Below are positions 32,991 through 41,402 of a stretch of DNA of 64,000 bases, in pieces. The translations under genes and the position numbers were made by a program. Origin of the DNA: Stenotrophomonas sp046736075 (GTDB lineage Bacteria; Pseudomonadota; Gammaproteobacteria; Xanthomonadales; Xanthomonadaceae); assembly GCF_046736075.1 (NCBI RefSeq), contig NZ_CP177163.1, forward strand, positions 124,001 to 188,000, in the 5' to 3' direction. Under the pieces are notes generated by a model, which saw nothing but the letters and a program-made list of their open reading frames with translations, was not told the DNA's origin and ran no database searches. Positions within the stretch are counted from its first letter, which is position 1. Each line of letters starts with the position of its first letter.

Positions 32991-34775
32991 ATGAAACGAC
33001 GCGACTGCCTCAAGGCCGGACTCGCACTGCCCCTGCTGCCGCTGCTGTCCAAGACGACCGCCGTCCTGCCGCCGATCCTGCCCCGGGTGCGTCCGGGCGG
33101 CGCTGGCTGGCCCTGCGATGCCGACTGGGCGCGGCTGTCGCAGGCCGTGGGAGGCCGGCTCTCCGTTCCGCAGTCGCCCTTCCTTGGCGACGCGGCCACG
33201 CGTGACGCCGCGCTGGCCCAGATCCGCAATCCGTTCTACATCGGCGACCAGCCCGCCCTGACCCAGACCAGCGGCTACTACGGCGCCTGGCGTTCGGTAC
33301 CCAGTGCACGGGCGATAGCCGCGACCAGCAGCGCCGATGTCGCCGCGGCGGTCAATTTCGCCCGCCGGCACCGGCTGCGGTTGGCGATCAAAGGCGGCGG
33401 CCACAGTTACCACGGTACCTCGTGCGCCCCCGACTCGCTGCTGGTGTGGACCCGGGCGATGAACCAGGTGGAGGTGCACGACGCCTTCATCCCGCACAAC
33501 GCGCGGCCGGGTACCGCCGCACAGCCGGCGGTGAGCCTGGGCGCCGGCGCGATGTGGATCGATGCCTACGATGCCGTCACCACCCAGCGCGGCCGTTACG
33601 TGCAGGGCGGCGGGTGTACCTCGGTGGGCGTGGCCGGGCTGGTCACCGGCGGCGGCTTCGGCAGCTTCTCCAAGGCCTACGGCAGCGCGGCCTCGCACCT
33701 GCTGGAGGCCGAGGTGGTGACCGCCGACGGCCGCGTGCGGACCGTCAACGCCGACAACGATGCCGAGCTGTTCTGGGCACTCAAGGGGGGCTGCGGCGCG
33801 AGCTTCGGCGTGGTCACCCGCCTGACCCTGCGCACCCACGCACTGCCGGACACCTTCGGCGGCGTCTCCCTGGCGGTGCAGGCCGGCACGGAGGCCGCGT
33901 GGCAGGCGCTGGTGGGCGAAATGCTGCGCTTCTACCGCGATGCCCTGTGCAACCCGCACTGGGGCGAGCAGATCGCGTTCCGCGGCAAGCGCACCCTGCG
34001 CGTGTCGATGGTGTTCCAGGGACTGGCCAAGGAGGACGCCGCCGCGGTCTGGGCGCCGTTCCTGGCGTGGCTGCAGGCACGCCCGGAATACACCATCCTC
34101 GACCCGCTGCAGGCGCTGTCGCTGCCGGCCCGTCACATGTGGGATGCCGCATTCTTCCGTGCGCATGCGCCGCAGCTGATCGCCGAGGACACCCGCGCCG
34201 GTGCGCCACCGCGGCACATGCTGTGGAAGGGCGACCAGGGCCAGGTGGGCTGGTTCCTGCACGGCTACGCCTCGGTCTGGCTGCCATCGGCGCTGCTGTC
34301 CGACGCCCGGCGTACGGCAGCGGCCACCGCGATCTGTGCCGCCGCCGCGCACATGGACGTGGAACTGCACTGCAACAAGGGGCTGTTCGGCGCGCCGGCA
34401 GAGGCGCTGGCGGCCGCGCGCGATACCGCGACCCATCCCGGCGTTCTGGATGCCTTCGCCCTGGCGCTGATCGGCAATGCGGGCGGGCCGGTGTATCCCG
34501 GTTGCGGAGGCCAGGTGGACGAGGACCGCGCGCGTTGGGGCGCCGTGCGGGTGGGCCGTGCCTACGCCGCCCTGCGCGACGTGGCGCCCGACCCGGCCAC
34601 CTATGTCTCCGAGTGCGACTACTTCCAGCCGCAGTGGCAGCAGGCCTTCTGGGGCCCGCACTATCCGCGCCTGCAGGCCGCCAAGCGCCGCTACGACCCT
34701 GAGGGCCTGTTCGTGATCCATCACGGTGTGGGCAGCGAGGACTGGAGCCCGGATGGCTTCACCCCGCAGGCGTAG
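32991..34775 (+). CDS. Berberine-bridge-type FAD-linked oxidase, exported
   Basis: 594 residues. The N-terminal 'MKRRDCLKAGLALPLLPLL' is a signal with a twin-arginine-like 'RRDC' start, fitting Tat export of a flavoprotein. The FAD PCMH domain has H138 in 'IKGGGHSYHG' and C209 in 'QGGGCTSVGVAG', the pair that binds FAD bicovalently in berberine-bridge-like enzymes. The C-terminal BBE motif is 'ECDYFQPQWQQAFWG…KRRYDPEGLF'. It probably oxidises an alcohol or sugar in the periplasm with O2. The substrate is unknown. Confidence 0.9.
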   Translation: MKRRDCLKAGLALPLLPLLSKTTAVLPPILPRVRPGGAGWPCDADWARLSQAVGGRLSVPQSPFLGDAATRDAALAQIRNPFYIGDQPALTQTSGYYGAWRSVPSARAIAATSSADVAAAVNFARRHRLRLAIKGGGHSYHGTSCAPDSLLVWTRAMNQVEVHDAFIPHNARPGTAAQPAVSLGAGAMWIDAYDAVTTQRGRYVQGGGCTSVGVAGLVTGGGFGSFSKAYGSAASHLLEAEVVTADGRVRTVNADNDAELFWALKGGCGASFGVVTRLTLRTHALPDTFGGVSLAVQAGTEAAWQALVGEMLRFYRDALCNPHWGEQIAFRGKRTLRVSMVFQGLAKEDAAAVWAPFLAWLQARPEYTILDPLQALSLPARHMWDAAFFRAHAPQLIAEDTRAGAPPRHMLWKGDQGQVGWFLHGYASVWLPSALLSDARRTAAATAICAAAAHMDVELHCNKGLFGAPAEALAAARDTATHPGVLDAFALALIGNAGGPVYPGCGGQVDEDRARWGAVRVGRAYAALRDVAPDPATYVSECDYFQPQWQQAFWGPHYPRLQAAKRRYDPEGLFVIHHGVGSEDWSPDGFTPQA

Positions 34776-34846
34776 CGTCTGCCAGGTGCAGTGGGCCACG
34801 CGCTGCCGTAGCCTGCGCGCAGCCCACCCGCCACCGGAGAACGCCC

Positions 34847-36766
34847 GTGTCACGCATGCCGCCCGCTGCCGCCCTGCCCGTCCTGCTCTCCGTCGCCATC
34901 GGTCTCGCGCTCACGCTGCCGTGCGCACCGGCCCATGCGCAGTCACCGCCGCCCGCAGCAGGCGCGCCGGCCAGCACGTCCTTCAACGCCCTGCTGGATG
35001 CGCAGACGATGGACGCGATCAACGCCGATCCGGAGCTGCGCACCCTGCTTGGCATCCGCGGCGAGGGGGCCAACGACACGTCCGGGCAACTCACCGATGT
35101 CTCGCTGGCGCGGCGCGCGATCAACCGCCGCCTGCTGGCCGACAACCTGGCCGCGATCAAGGCCTGGCACGGCGCACCGCTGGGGCCGCAGGAACAGCTC
35201 AGCGACGGACTGGCCCGCTGGTTCTACCAGGCCCAGACCGATCTGATGGCGGTGCCCTGGGCGCCGGCCTGGTTGCCGGTGGGCGGCAGCACCTACGCGG
35301 TGGACCAGTTGTTCAGCCTGCCGGTCAACCTGCCGCAGTTCATGGACAACCAGCATGCCGTCACCGATGCGGCCAGCGCCACGGCCTATATCGCCCGGTT
35401 GCAGGCGATGGGGCCCAAGCTCGACCAGGTGCGCGCGAATCTGGACATGCAGGCCCGCCAGGGCGTGGTGCCACCCGAACTGGCGCTGGACGGCGCGGCC
35501 ACGCAGTTCCGTACGCTGCTGGCGCCCGCGCCGCAGGACTCGCTGTGGGTCCGCTCGCTGCAGCGCAAGCTGGACGCCCTCGACGGCATTCCCGCCGCCC
35601 GCCGTGCGGAATGGATCGCGCAGGCCACCGACGCGGTGCGTACGTCGGTCAATCCCGGCTACCAGCGCCTGCTGGCCGATGTCGACGGCCTGCTGGCACG
35701 CCACCCGGGCAACCACGGCGTCTGGGCGCTGCCCGATGGCAAGGCGTACTACGACGCCGCGCTGCGCTGGTACACCAGCACCGATCTGGATGCCGATGCG
35801 ATCCACCGGATCGGCTTGAGCGAAGTGGCACGCCTGGACAAGGCAATGGATGCCCGCCTGCGCGACCTCGGGCTGCGCAACGGCACCGTGGCCGAGCGCG
35901 TGGGCCAACTGCGTGACGACCCGCGCTACCGCTACGCCGACAGCGACGCCGGCCGCCAGCAGCTGATCGGCGACATCCAGCAGCGCCTGCGTGACCTGGA
36001 TCCGATCCTGCCGACCTACTTCGGCCGCCTGCCCACCCAGCCGCTGCAGGTGCAGCCGGTGCCTGCACACATGCAGGCCACCTCGCCCGGCGGCTACTAC
36101 TACCCGCCCGCGCTGGACGGGTCGCGCCCGGGCACCTTCTACATCAATCTCGGCGACATGGCCTCCAACACCCGCTGGAGCGTGCCGACGCTGACCTACC
36201 ACGAAGGCTCGCCGGGCCATCACTTCCAGATTTCGATCGGACAGACCCTCAACGACCTGCCGATGCTGCGCCGCAGCCTCAACCCCAGTGCCTTCACGGA
36301 AGGCTGGGCGCTGTATGCCGAGCAGTTGATGGCCGATGCCGGGGTGTATCGCAACGATCCGGCCGGCGATCTCGGCCGCCTGCAGGCCGAGATGTTCCGC
36401 TCGGTGCGGCTGGTGGTCGATACCGGCCTGCATCGCAAGCGCTGGTCGCCCGAACAGGCCGTGGCGTACATGCAGGCCACCACCGGCATGACCGCTGCCG
36501 ATGTGCGTATCGAGGTCAACCGTTATCTGGTGCAGCCGGGCCAGGCGACCTCGTACAAGATGGGGCAGCTGCGGCTGCTGGCGCTGCGCGACAAGGCGCG
36601 CCGGCAGCTCGGCGCGCGCTTCGACCTGCGCCATTTCCACGATCTGGTGCTCGGCAACGGCGCCCTGCCGATGACCGTGGTCGAGCAGGCGGTGGACGCG
36701 TGGATCGCCGGTGGCGGTGGCGATCCACGCCGCCCGTCCGACCCGCAGCGTGACCCGTCTGCGTAG
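34847..36766 (+). CDS. DUF885-family, zinc-peptidase-like exported protein
   Basis: 639 residues, GTG start at 34847 with GGAG 9 bases upstream. A signal peptide ends near 'CAPAHAQ'. The putative zinc motif 'YHEGSPGHHFQ' (HExxxHH) and a downstream 'ALYAEQLMAD' glutamate are characteristic of DUF885 proteins, which resemble M3/M32-type metallopeptidases. It probably works in the periplasm. It follows the flavin oxidase by 71 bases, so the two may be co-transcribed. Confidence 0.85.
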   Translation: MSRMPPAAALPVLLSVAIGLALTLPCAPAHAQSPPPAAGAPASTSFNALLDAQTMDAINADPELRTLLGIRGEGANDTSGQLTDVSLARRAINRRLLADNLAAIKAWHGAPLGPQEQLSDGLARWFYQAQTDLMAVPWAPAWLPVGGSTYAVDQLFSLPVNLPQFMDNQHAVTDAASATAYIARLQAMGPKLDQVRANLDMQARQGVVPPELALDGAATQFRTLLAPAPQDSLWVRSLQRKLDALDGIPAARRAEWIAQATDAVRTSVNPGYQRLLADVDGLLARHPGNHGVWALPDGKAYYDAALRWYTSTDLDADAIHRIGLSEVARLDKAMDARLRDLGLRNGTVAERVGQLRDDPRYRYADSDAGRQQLIGDIQQRLRDLDPILPTYFGRLPTQPLQVQPVPAHMQATSPGGYYYPPALDGSRPGTFYINLGDMASNTRWSVPTLTYHEGSPGHHFQISIGQTLNDLPMLRRSLNPSAFTEGWALYAEQLMADAGVYRNDPAGDLGRLQAEMFRSVRLVVDTGLHRKRWSPEQAVAYMQATTGMTAADVRIEVNRYLVQPGQATSYKMGQLRLLALRDKARRQLGARFDLRHFHDLVLGNGALPMTVVEQAVDAWIAGGGGDPRRPSDPQRDPSA

Positions 36767-36772
36767 AAATAC
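36763..36772. promoter_or_regulatory. GTA-N4-TAC element upstream of the first DUF2092 gene (weak site A)
   Basis: GTAGAAATAC, inside the AT-rich stretch GCGTAGAAATACCTAGG, is about 110 bases before the DUF2092 start and touches the end of the DUF885 gene. It has the core of the palindrome found at 51998, 53745 and 57402 but lacks the outer AG/CT symmetry. Confidence 0.4.
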
Positions 36773-36882
36773 CTAGGCCGGCACCGTGGAACTCCGCTTG
36801 TGGCGCACGCGTACGGTGCGCACAGTGACCTCGAACGTCGTCGCCCCCGTGGCGATCCCACGCCGTCATCGAGGAGAGTTCC

Positions 36883-37683
36883 ATGCCGCACCTCCGATCG
36901 GGTCTGCTGGTGGCCGCGATGCTCGCCGCCCCCTTGTTCGCCACACCGCCCTGCGCGGCCCAGACCGCGCCGGCGTCCACTGCGCCGGTGCCTGTCGTCG
37001 ACCCCGACGCGATCCGGGCGGTGGAACGCATGGGCAAGGCGCTGCGCGCCCTGCCGCACTTCACCCTCAGCGCCGACACCATCACCGACTACGTCCTCGA
37101 TGATGGGCAGAAGGTCAGCCTGTCCGGCACCGTGGACTACAAGGTCCTTGGTGCGGATCGCTTCTTTGTGGAGATCCGCAGCGAGCAGCAGCACCGTCAG
37201 CTGTTCTATGACGGGCATGCGCTCACCATCTACTCGCCCCGCCTGAAGTACTACGCCACGCTGGATGGGCTGGACCGCAGCACGCAGGCGCTGCTGGCCG
37301 ACTCGGCCGCCGCCTATGGCGTGGAGTTTCCCTTGGCCGACCTGTTCCTGTGGGGAACGGCGGCATTCCCCACCGACCGCTTCCAGTCGGCGCTGGAGGT
37401 GGGTACCACCCGGATCGACGGTGATCCCACCCACCACTACGCCTACCGGCTGCCCGGCGTGGACTGGCAGGTGTGGGTTTCGGACACCACCCAGTTGCCG
37501 CGTCGGCTGGTGATCACCAGCCACAACGATCCGGCGCTGCCGGATTACCAGGCCACGCTGCGGTGGGATACCCGTCGTGCGGTCACGGCTGCCGAGCTGA
37601 CCTTCCGCCCCGACGGTGCAACCCGCATCGTGTTCGTGCCGGTGGATGCCGACGCGCAGGCCAGCACCCAAGGGGGAGAGTGA
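36883..37683 (+). CDS. DUF2092 periplasmic protein, copy 1 (LolA-like fold suspected)
   Basis: 266 residues with a signal peptide ('LLVAAMLAAPLFATPPCAAQ'). The body ('VLDDGQKVSLSGTVDYKV', 'QLFYDGHALTIYSPRLKYYA') has the alternating-strand pattern of LolA/DUF2092 proteins, which bind lipid-like groups in a half-barrel. A clear paralogue lies at 46312-47124, sharing for example 'LFYDG', 'YSPRLKYYA' and 'DPALP'. Start ATG 36883 has GAGGAGAG 8 bases upstream. Two bases separate it from the next gene, so the cassette is one operon. Confidence 0.88.
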   Translation: MPHLRSGLLVAAMLAAPLFATPPCAAQTAPASTAPVPVVDPDAIRAVERMGKALRALPHFTLSADTITDYVLDDGQKVSLSGTVDYKVLGADRFFVEIRSEQQHRQLFYDGHALTIYSPRLKYYATLDGLDRSTQALLADSAAAYGVEFPLADLFLWGTAAFPTDRFQSALEVGTTRIDGDPTHHYAYRLPGVDWQVWVSDTTQLPRRLVITSHNDPALPDYQATLRWDTRRAVTAAELTFRPDGATRIVFVPVDADAQASTQGGE

Positions 37684-37685
37684 AC

Positions 37686-38288
37686 ATGGCACCTCGTACC
37701 TGCCTGCGCGCCGTCGGCGCCGCTGTTTCCACGCTGCTGCTGGGTGCCGTGCTGCTGCCCGCCCCGGCAGACGCGCGACCGGGACTGCGTGGTTTCGCAC
37801 ATCCCTCCATCGCCCATTCCGCCGGCTTCGGCGGTGGGGGCATGGGACATGGCGGCGGGGGCTTCTCGCCGCATCCGGGGCCTGGTCCGGGGCCCCGTCC
37901 TGGTCCTGGTCCTGGTCCTGGTCCTGGTCCTGGTCCTGGTCCGGGTCCTGGTCCTGGTCCGCATCCTGGCCCTGGCCCTGGCCCCGGTCCGCATCCGCCT
38001 GGCCCGGGCCCCCATCCGCCCGGGCCTGGTCCTGGTCCTGGCCCGCACCCGTACCCGCCGCCCCCGCCGCCGCCGTACTGGGACCACCCGTTCTGGGGCG
38101 CCGCCGCCTTCACCGCCGGCGTCGCGGTGACCTCGGCCATGATCGGATCGGTGGTCTATTCGCTGCCAACCGACTGCAGCACGGTCATCATCGGTGGCGT
38201 GGGATACCAGCAGTGCGGCAATGGCTGGTACCAGCCGCAGTACGTTGGCACGACCGTGCAGTACGTCGTCGTGGACGCGCCGAGATGA
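37686..38288 (+). CDS. Gly-Pro-repeat exported protein of unknown function, copy 1
   Basis: 200 residues: signal peptide ('LLLGAVLLPAPADA'), a Gly/His-rich segment, about 70 residues of Gly-Pro dipeptides, then a conserved C-terminal domain with one hydrophobic helix ('AGVAVTSAMIGSVV') and two cysteines ('TDCSTV', 'YQQCGNGWYQPQ'). The C-terminal domain is clearly homologous to that of 45750-46310, but the linker there is Asn-Arg-Val rich. I do not recognise a function. The two cysteines may form a disulphide. It overlaps the next gene by four bases. Confidence 0.8.
   Translation: MAPRTCLRAVGAAVSTLLLGAVLLPAPADARPGLRGFAHPSIAHSAGFGGGGMGHGGGGFSPHPGPGPGPRPGPGPGPGPGPGPGPGPGPGPHPGPGPGPGPHPPGPGPHPPGPGPGPGPHPYPPPPPPPYWDHPFWGAAAFTAGVAVTSAMIGSVVYSLPTDCSTVIIGGVGYQQCGNGWYQPQYVGTTVQYVVVDAPR
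37899..37958 (+). repeat. Hexanucleotide tandem repeat inside the Gly-Pro linker
   Basis: Ten CCTGGT-type units in a row: seven identical, one variant (CCGGGT), then two identical. More degenerate copies run on to about 38045. Each unit encodes Gly-Pro, so slippage changes linker length without a frameshift. Confidence 0.9.
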
Positions 38289-39139
38289 CCCCGCGGCCAC
38301 GCTGGGCGGGCCGCAGCGTGCGGTGCGTGGGAAGCGCCGTGCTGGCGTTCGGCGCGATGCTGTCCACGCCGGCGGTGTCCGCACAGGAGGCCGCCGCCCC
38401 GGCCGCGTCGCACTCGGCCGACGACATCGCGCGCAAGCTCGCCGATCCGGGTGCGGCGCTGATTTCCGTGCCGTTCCAGTACAACTACCTCGGTTCGGTG
38501 GGACCAAGCGGCGATTTCCACAACCAGCAATTGAAGATCCAGCCCGTGATCCCGTTCGTCGGCGAGCGCGGCAAGTTCATCCTGCGCCCGATCCTGCCAC
38601 TGTCATGGAACCAGTTCCCCGAGGACCGGCACGGCACCGGCGACCTGTTCGTGCAGGGTTACTACATTCCCAAAACCGCATCCGAAGCGCACGGCACCGA
38701 GATCGGCTTCGGTGCCGCCGCGCTGCTCGATACCGCCTCCCACGACAGCCTGGGCACGGGCAAGTACTCCCTTGGCCCGGCGTTCATCGTGGTGCACAAG
38801 ACCCGGTCGTGGACGCTCGGCGCGCTCGCCAACCATGTGTGGTCGGTGGGCGGTGATGGCGACCGCGAGGACGTGAGCAGCACCAGCGTGCAGCCGTTCG
38901 TCACCCGCAACCTGCCCGACGGCTGGTCGCTCAGCTTCACCTCCGAAACCAGCTACAACTGGAAGGCCGCCAGCGGCGACGCCTGGACGGTGCCGCTCGG
39001 CGCGACGGTGTCCAAGGTGCTGCGGCTGGGGCACACGCCGATCAGCCTCGGCCTCGGCGGCTTCTACAACCTGGACCGGCCGCAGTATGCCAATCGCTGG
39101 ACCGGCCGCTTCTCGGTCACGCTGGTGTTCCCCGAGTAA
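38285..39139 (+). CDS. Outer-membrane beta-barrel 'transporter' protein
   Basis: 284 residues, ATG overlapping the previous stop (ATGA). After a signal peptide ('VLAFGAMLSTPAVSAQ') the sequence is alternating beta strands ('LISVPFQYNYLGSVG', 'FILRPILPLSW', 'WTGRFSVTLVF') ending in a hydrophobic-acidic strand. It belongs with small barrels annotated 'transporter' or 'neuromedin U'. It probably sits in the outer membrane. A different barrel family occupies the matching place beside the second cassette (47172-48164). Confidence 0.75.
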   Translation: MTPRPRWAGRSVRCVGSAVLAFGAMLSTPAVSAQEAAAPAASHSADDIARKLADPGAALISVPFQYNYLGSVGPSGDFHNQQLKIQPVIPFVGERGKFILRPILPLSWNQFPEDRHGTGDLFVQGYYIPKTASEAHGTEIGFGAAALLDTASHDSLGTGKYSLGPAFIVVHKTRSWTLGALANHVWSVGGDGDREDVSSTSVQPFVTRNLPDGWSLSFTSETSYNWKAASGDAWTVPLGATVSKVLRLGHTPISLGLGGFYNLDRPQYANRWTGRFSVTLVFPE

Positions 39140-39146
39140 CCCGGCG

Positions 39147-40577
39147 ATGCAGGCCTGCCGCCCGCTGCTTGCCCTGCTTCCCGTCTCGGCGCTGCTGTGC
39201 GCCTGCGGGCCGACCCCGCAGCGCCAGGCCACCAGTGCCGGCGACCGCACGGCCACCCTCAGGCCCACGGCGGCAGACCAGGAGATCCGTGCGATCGCAC
39301 GCGAGGCGTATGTCTACGCGGTGCCGTTGCTGGCGTCGTACCAGACCCTGCATGCCGTCAGCATCGACACCGGCACCCCGCAGTTCAACACCCTGCACAA
39401 CACCGCGCGGGTGCTCACCCCGGCCGACACCGCGTGGGTCACCCCCAACGCCGACACCCCCGGCTCCTTCGCCGGCCTCGACCTGCGTGCCGAGCCGGTG
39501 GTGATCAGCGTGCCGCCGATGGCGGCAGACCGCTACTTCGTGCTGCAGCTGATGGATCTGTACACCTACAACTTCGCCTACATCGGCAGCCGTACCACCG
39601 GCAACAACGGCGGTCACTTCCTCGTCGCCGGCCCGGGCTGGCACGGCACCGTGCCGGCGGGCATCACCCAGGTGATCCCCGCCGAGACCCAACTGGTCAA
39701 CCTGGTGGGACGTACCCAACTGTTCGGGCCTGACGACCTCGACACGGTCCAGCGTATCCAGGCCGGCTACCGCATACAGCCGCTGTCGGCGTTCACCGGT
39801 GCCCCGCCGCCACCGCCGCCCGCCCCGCTGCAGGCGTGGCCGGCCCCGCTGGACCCGGCACGGTCGCGCAGTTCCCCGGTGTTCTTCGAGCAGGTGGCGT
39901 TTCTGCTGCGGTTTGCGCCCGTGCAGCCGTCGGAGACCGCGTTGCGCACGCGCATGGCCCGCATCGGCATCGATCCGGCCTCGCCGCTGGTGGTCGCGTC
40001 GCTGCCGCCAGCCACCGTGCAGGCCCTTGCAGACGGCATGGCCGATGGTCAGCGCGAGATCGACCAGCGCCGTGCGGCGATGGCCGGCCGCAGCGACACG
40101 TTGTTCGGTGCCCGCGACGTGCTCAAGAACGATTACGTGGCGCGCGCCACGGGCACCCAGGTCGGGATCGGCACGAACTCGCGCGAAGAGGCGCTGTCGC
40201 CGGTGTACGAGAACGATGCCGACGGCGCGCCGCTGGATGGCAGCCGGCACCGCTACACGCTGCGCTTCCCGCCCGGCGGGCTGCCGCCGGTCAACGCGTT
40301 CTGGTCGCTGACGATGTACGGCCTGCCCCGTCAGCTGCTTGTCGCCAACCCGATCAACCGCTACCGCATCAACTCGGCGATGCTGCCCGATCTGAAGCGC
40401 GATGCGGACGGTGGCATCACGCTTTACCTGCAGCATGCGCCGCCCCCTGCCGACCGCCGGCACAACTGGCTGCCGGCGCCCGACGGCCCGTTCATGGCCA
40501 CGATGCGCTACTACTGGCCCCGGCACACGCTGCTGGACGGCCAGTGGACCTCCCCGTCGATCGAGCGCGTGCGATGA
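39147..40577 (+). CDS. DUF1254/DUF1214 lipoprotein
   Basis: 476 residues from the ATG at 39147, 7 bases after the preceding stop. A lipobox ('SALLCAC') marks a lipoprotein. The DUF1254 domain (about 45-190; 'EAYVYAVPLLASYQTLHAV', 'NADTPGSFAGLDLRAEPVVISVPPMAADRYFVLQL' region) is followed by a proline linker and the DUF1214 domain ('NAFWSLTMYGLPRQLLVANPINRYRIN'). This architecture is common and has no established biochemical role. Operon membership with the DUF2092 cassette is clear from spacing. Confidence 0.9.
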   Translation: MQACRPLLALLPVSALLCACGPTPQRQATSAGDRTATLRPTAADQEIRAIAREAYVYAVPLLASYQTLHAVSIDTGTPQFNTLHNTARVLTPADTAWVTPNADTPGSFAGLDLRAEPVVISVPPMAADRYFVLQLMDLYTYNFAYIGSRTTGNNGGHFLVAGPGWHGTVPAGITQVIPAETQLVNLVGRTQLFGPDDLDTVQRIQAGYRIQPLSAFTGAPPPPPPAPLQAWPAPLDPARSRSSPVFFEQVAFLLRFAPVQPSETALRTRMARIGIDPASPLVVASLPPATVQALADGMADGQREIDQRRAAMAGRSDTLFGARDVLKNDYVARATGTQVGIGTNSREEALSPVYENDADGAPLDGSRHRYTLRFPPGGLPPVNAFWSLTMYGLPRQLLVANPINRYRINSAMLPDLKRDADGGITLYLQHAPPPADRRHNWLPAPDGPFMATMRYYWPRHTLLDGQWTSPSIERVR

Positions 40578-40602
40578 GCAGCGCCCTGCTGGAGAACCCG
40601 AC

Positions 40603-41199
40603 ATGACCCGCCCACTGACCGCCGCCGCCCCGGCGCTGCTCGCCCTTGCGCTGTGCGCAGCCTGCAGCCACACCGCCACGCCCCGCGACGATGCGCCCCC
40701 CACCGCCGACAAGGTCCAGGCGCAGGCCAAGGCCCGCGCCGAGACCGCGCAGGTACTGGCGCGGCTGTATGCCGCGCAGCCCGCTGCGCGGCAGGCCGTC
40801 GAGCAGGCTGCGGGCTATGCGGTGTTCCGCAGCTTCGGGGTCAAGGTACTGGTTGCCGGCGGCGGTGGTGGCCACGGCATCGCCGTGGACAACCGCAGCG
40901 GGCGCGAAACGTTCATGCGCATGGTCGAGATCCAGGCCGGCCTCGGCTTCGGCGCCAAGACCTTCGACCTGGTCTGGGTGTTTCGCACGCCACAGGCCTA
41001 CCAGGACTTCATCACCCGTGGCATCGAGATCGGTGGCCAGGCCACGCTGGCGGCAAAGGTGGATGCCGCTGGCGGCGGTCTCACGGGGGCGGTGCAGGTC
41101 TCCGACGGCGTGTGGGTGTACCAGATGACCGAAAGCGGGCTCGCTGCCGAGCTGACCGTCAAGGGCACCCGCTATTACCCCGACAAGGCCCTCAACTGA
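40603..41199 (+). CDS. SYLF/Ysc84-type lipid-binding lipoprotein
   Basis: 198 residues from the ATG at 40603. A lipobox is present ('LALCAAC'). The body has the SYLF-domain pattern 'AVEQAAGYAVFRSFGVKVLVAGGGGGHGIAVDN' and 'GLGFGAKTFDLVWVFRT'. SYLF domains bind phosphoinositides in eukaryotes; bacterial members are outer-membrane-associated lipoproteins of unknown role. It follows the DUF1254 gene by 25 bases. Confidence 0.8.
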   Translation: MTRPLTAAAPALLALALCAACSHTATPRDDAPPTADKVQAQAKARAETAQVLARLYAAQPAARQAVEQAAGYAVFRSFGVKVLVAGGGGGHGIAVDNRSGRETFMRMVEIQAGLGFGAKTFDLVWVFRTPQAYQDFITRGIEIGGQATLAAKVDAAGGGLTGAVQVSDGVWVYQMTESGLAAELTVKGTRYYPDKALN

Positions 41200-41216
41200 G
41201 CCCCGCAGGTGCCACC

Positions 41217-41393
41217 ATGCACAGCCATCCCTGGATCTGGATCCTCAGCCTGTTCTTCGTCCCGCTGCTGGCGGCCGTGGGCGTCAGCCTGCTGGTCCGC
41301 CACCGCGGTATCGGCGCCAACGCCGTCCTGACCTGGTTCGTGATCGTGTGCTGGGTCGGTGCGCTCGGCGTGATCCTGTCCCAGGTGCTCTGA
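41217..41393 (+). CDS. Small two-helix membrane protein
   Basis: 58 residues with two hydrophobic helices ('WIWILSLFFVPLLAAVGVSLL' and 'AVLTWFVIVCWVGALGVIL') joined by a short basic loop. A plausible Shine-Dalgarno (GCAGGTG) lies 8 bases upstream. The layout recalls the PLDc_N membrane anchor but no catalytic domain follows. It is the last gene of the plus-strand run, 9 bases before the convergent patatin gene. Confidence 0.65.
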   Translation: MHSHPWIWILSLFFVPLLAAVGVSLLVRHRGIGANAVLTWFVIVCWVGALGVILSQVL

Positions 41394-41402
41394 GCCGGGG
41401 CG

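Noticed and set aside
37850..38080. Collagen-like reading of the Gly-Pro region
   Set aside because: Collagen needs Gly every third residue; here Gly and Pro alternate as dipeptides, so a triple helix is not expected.
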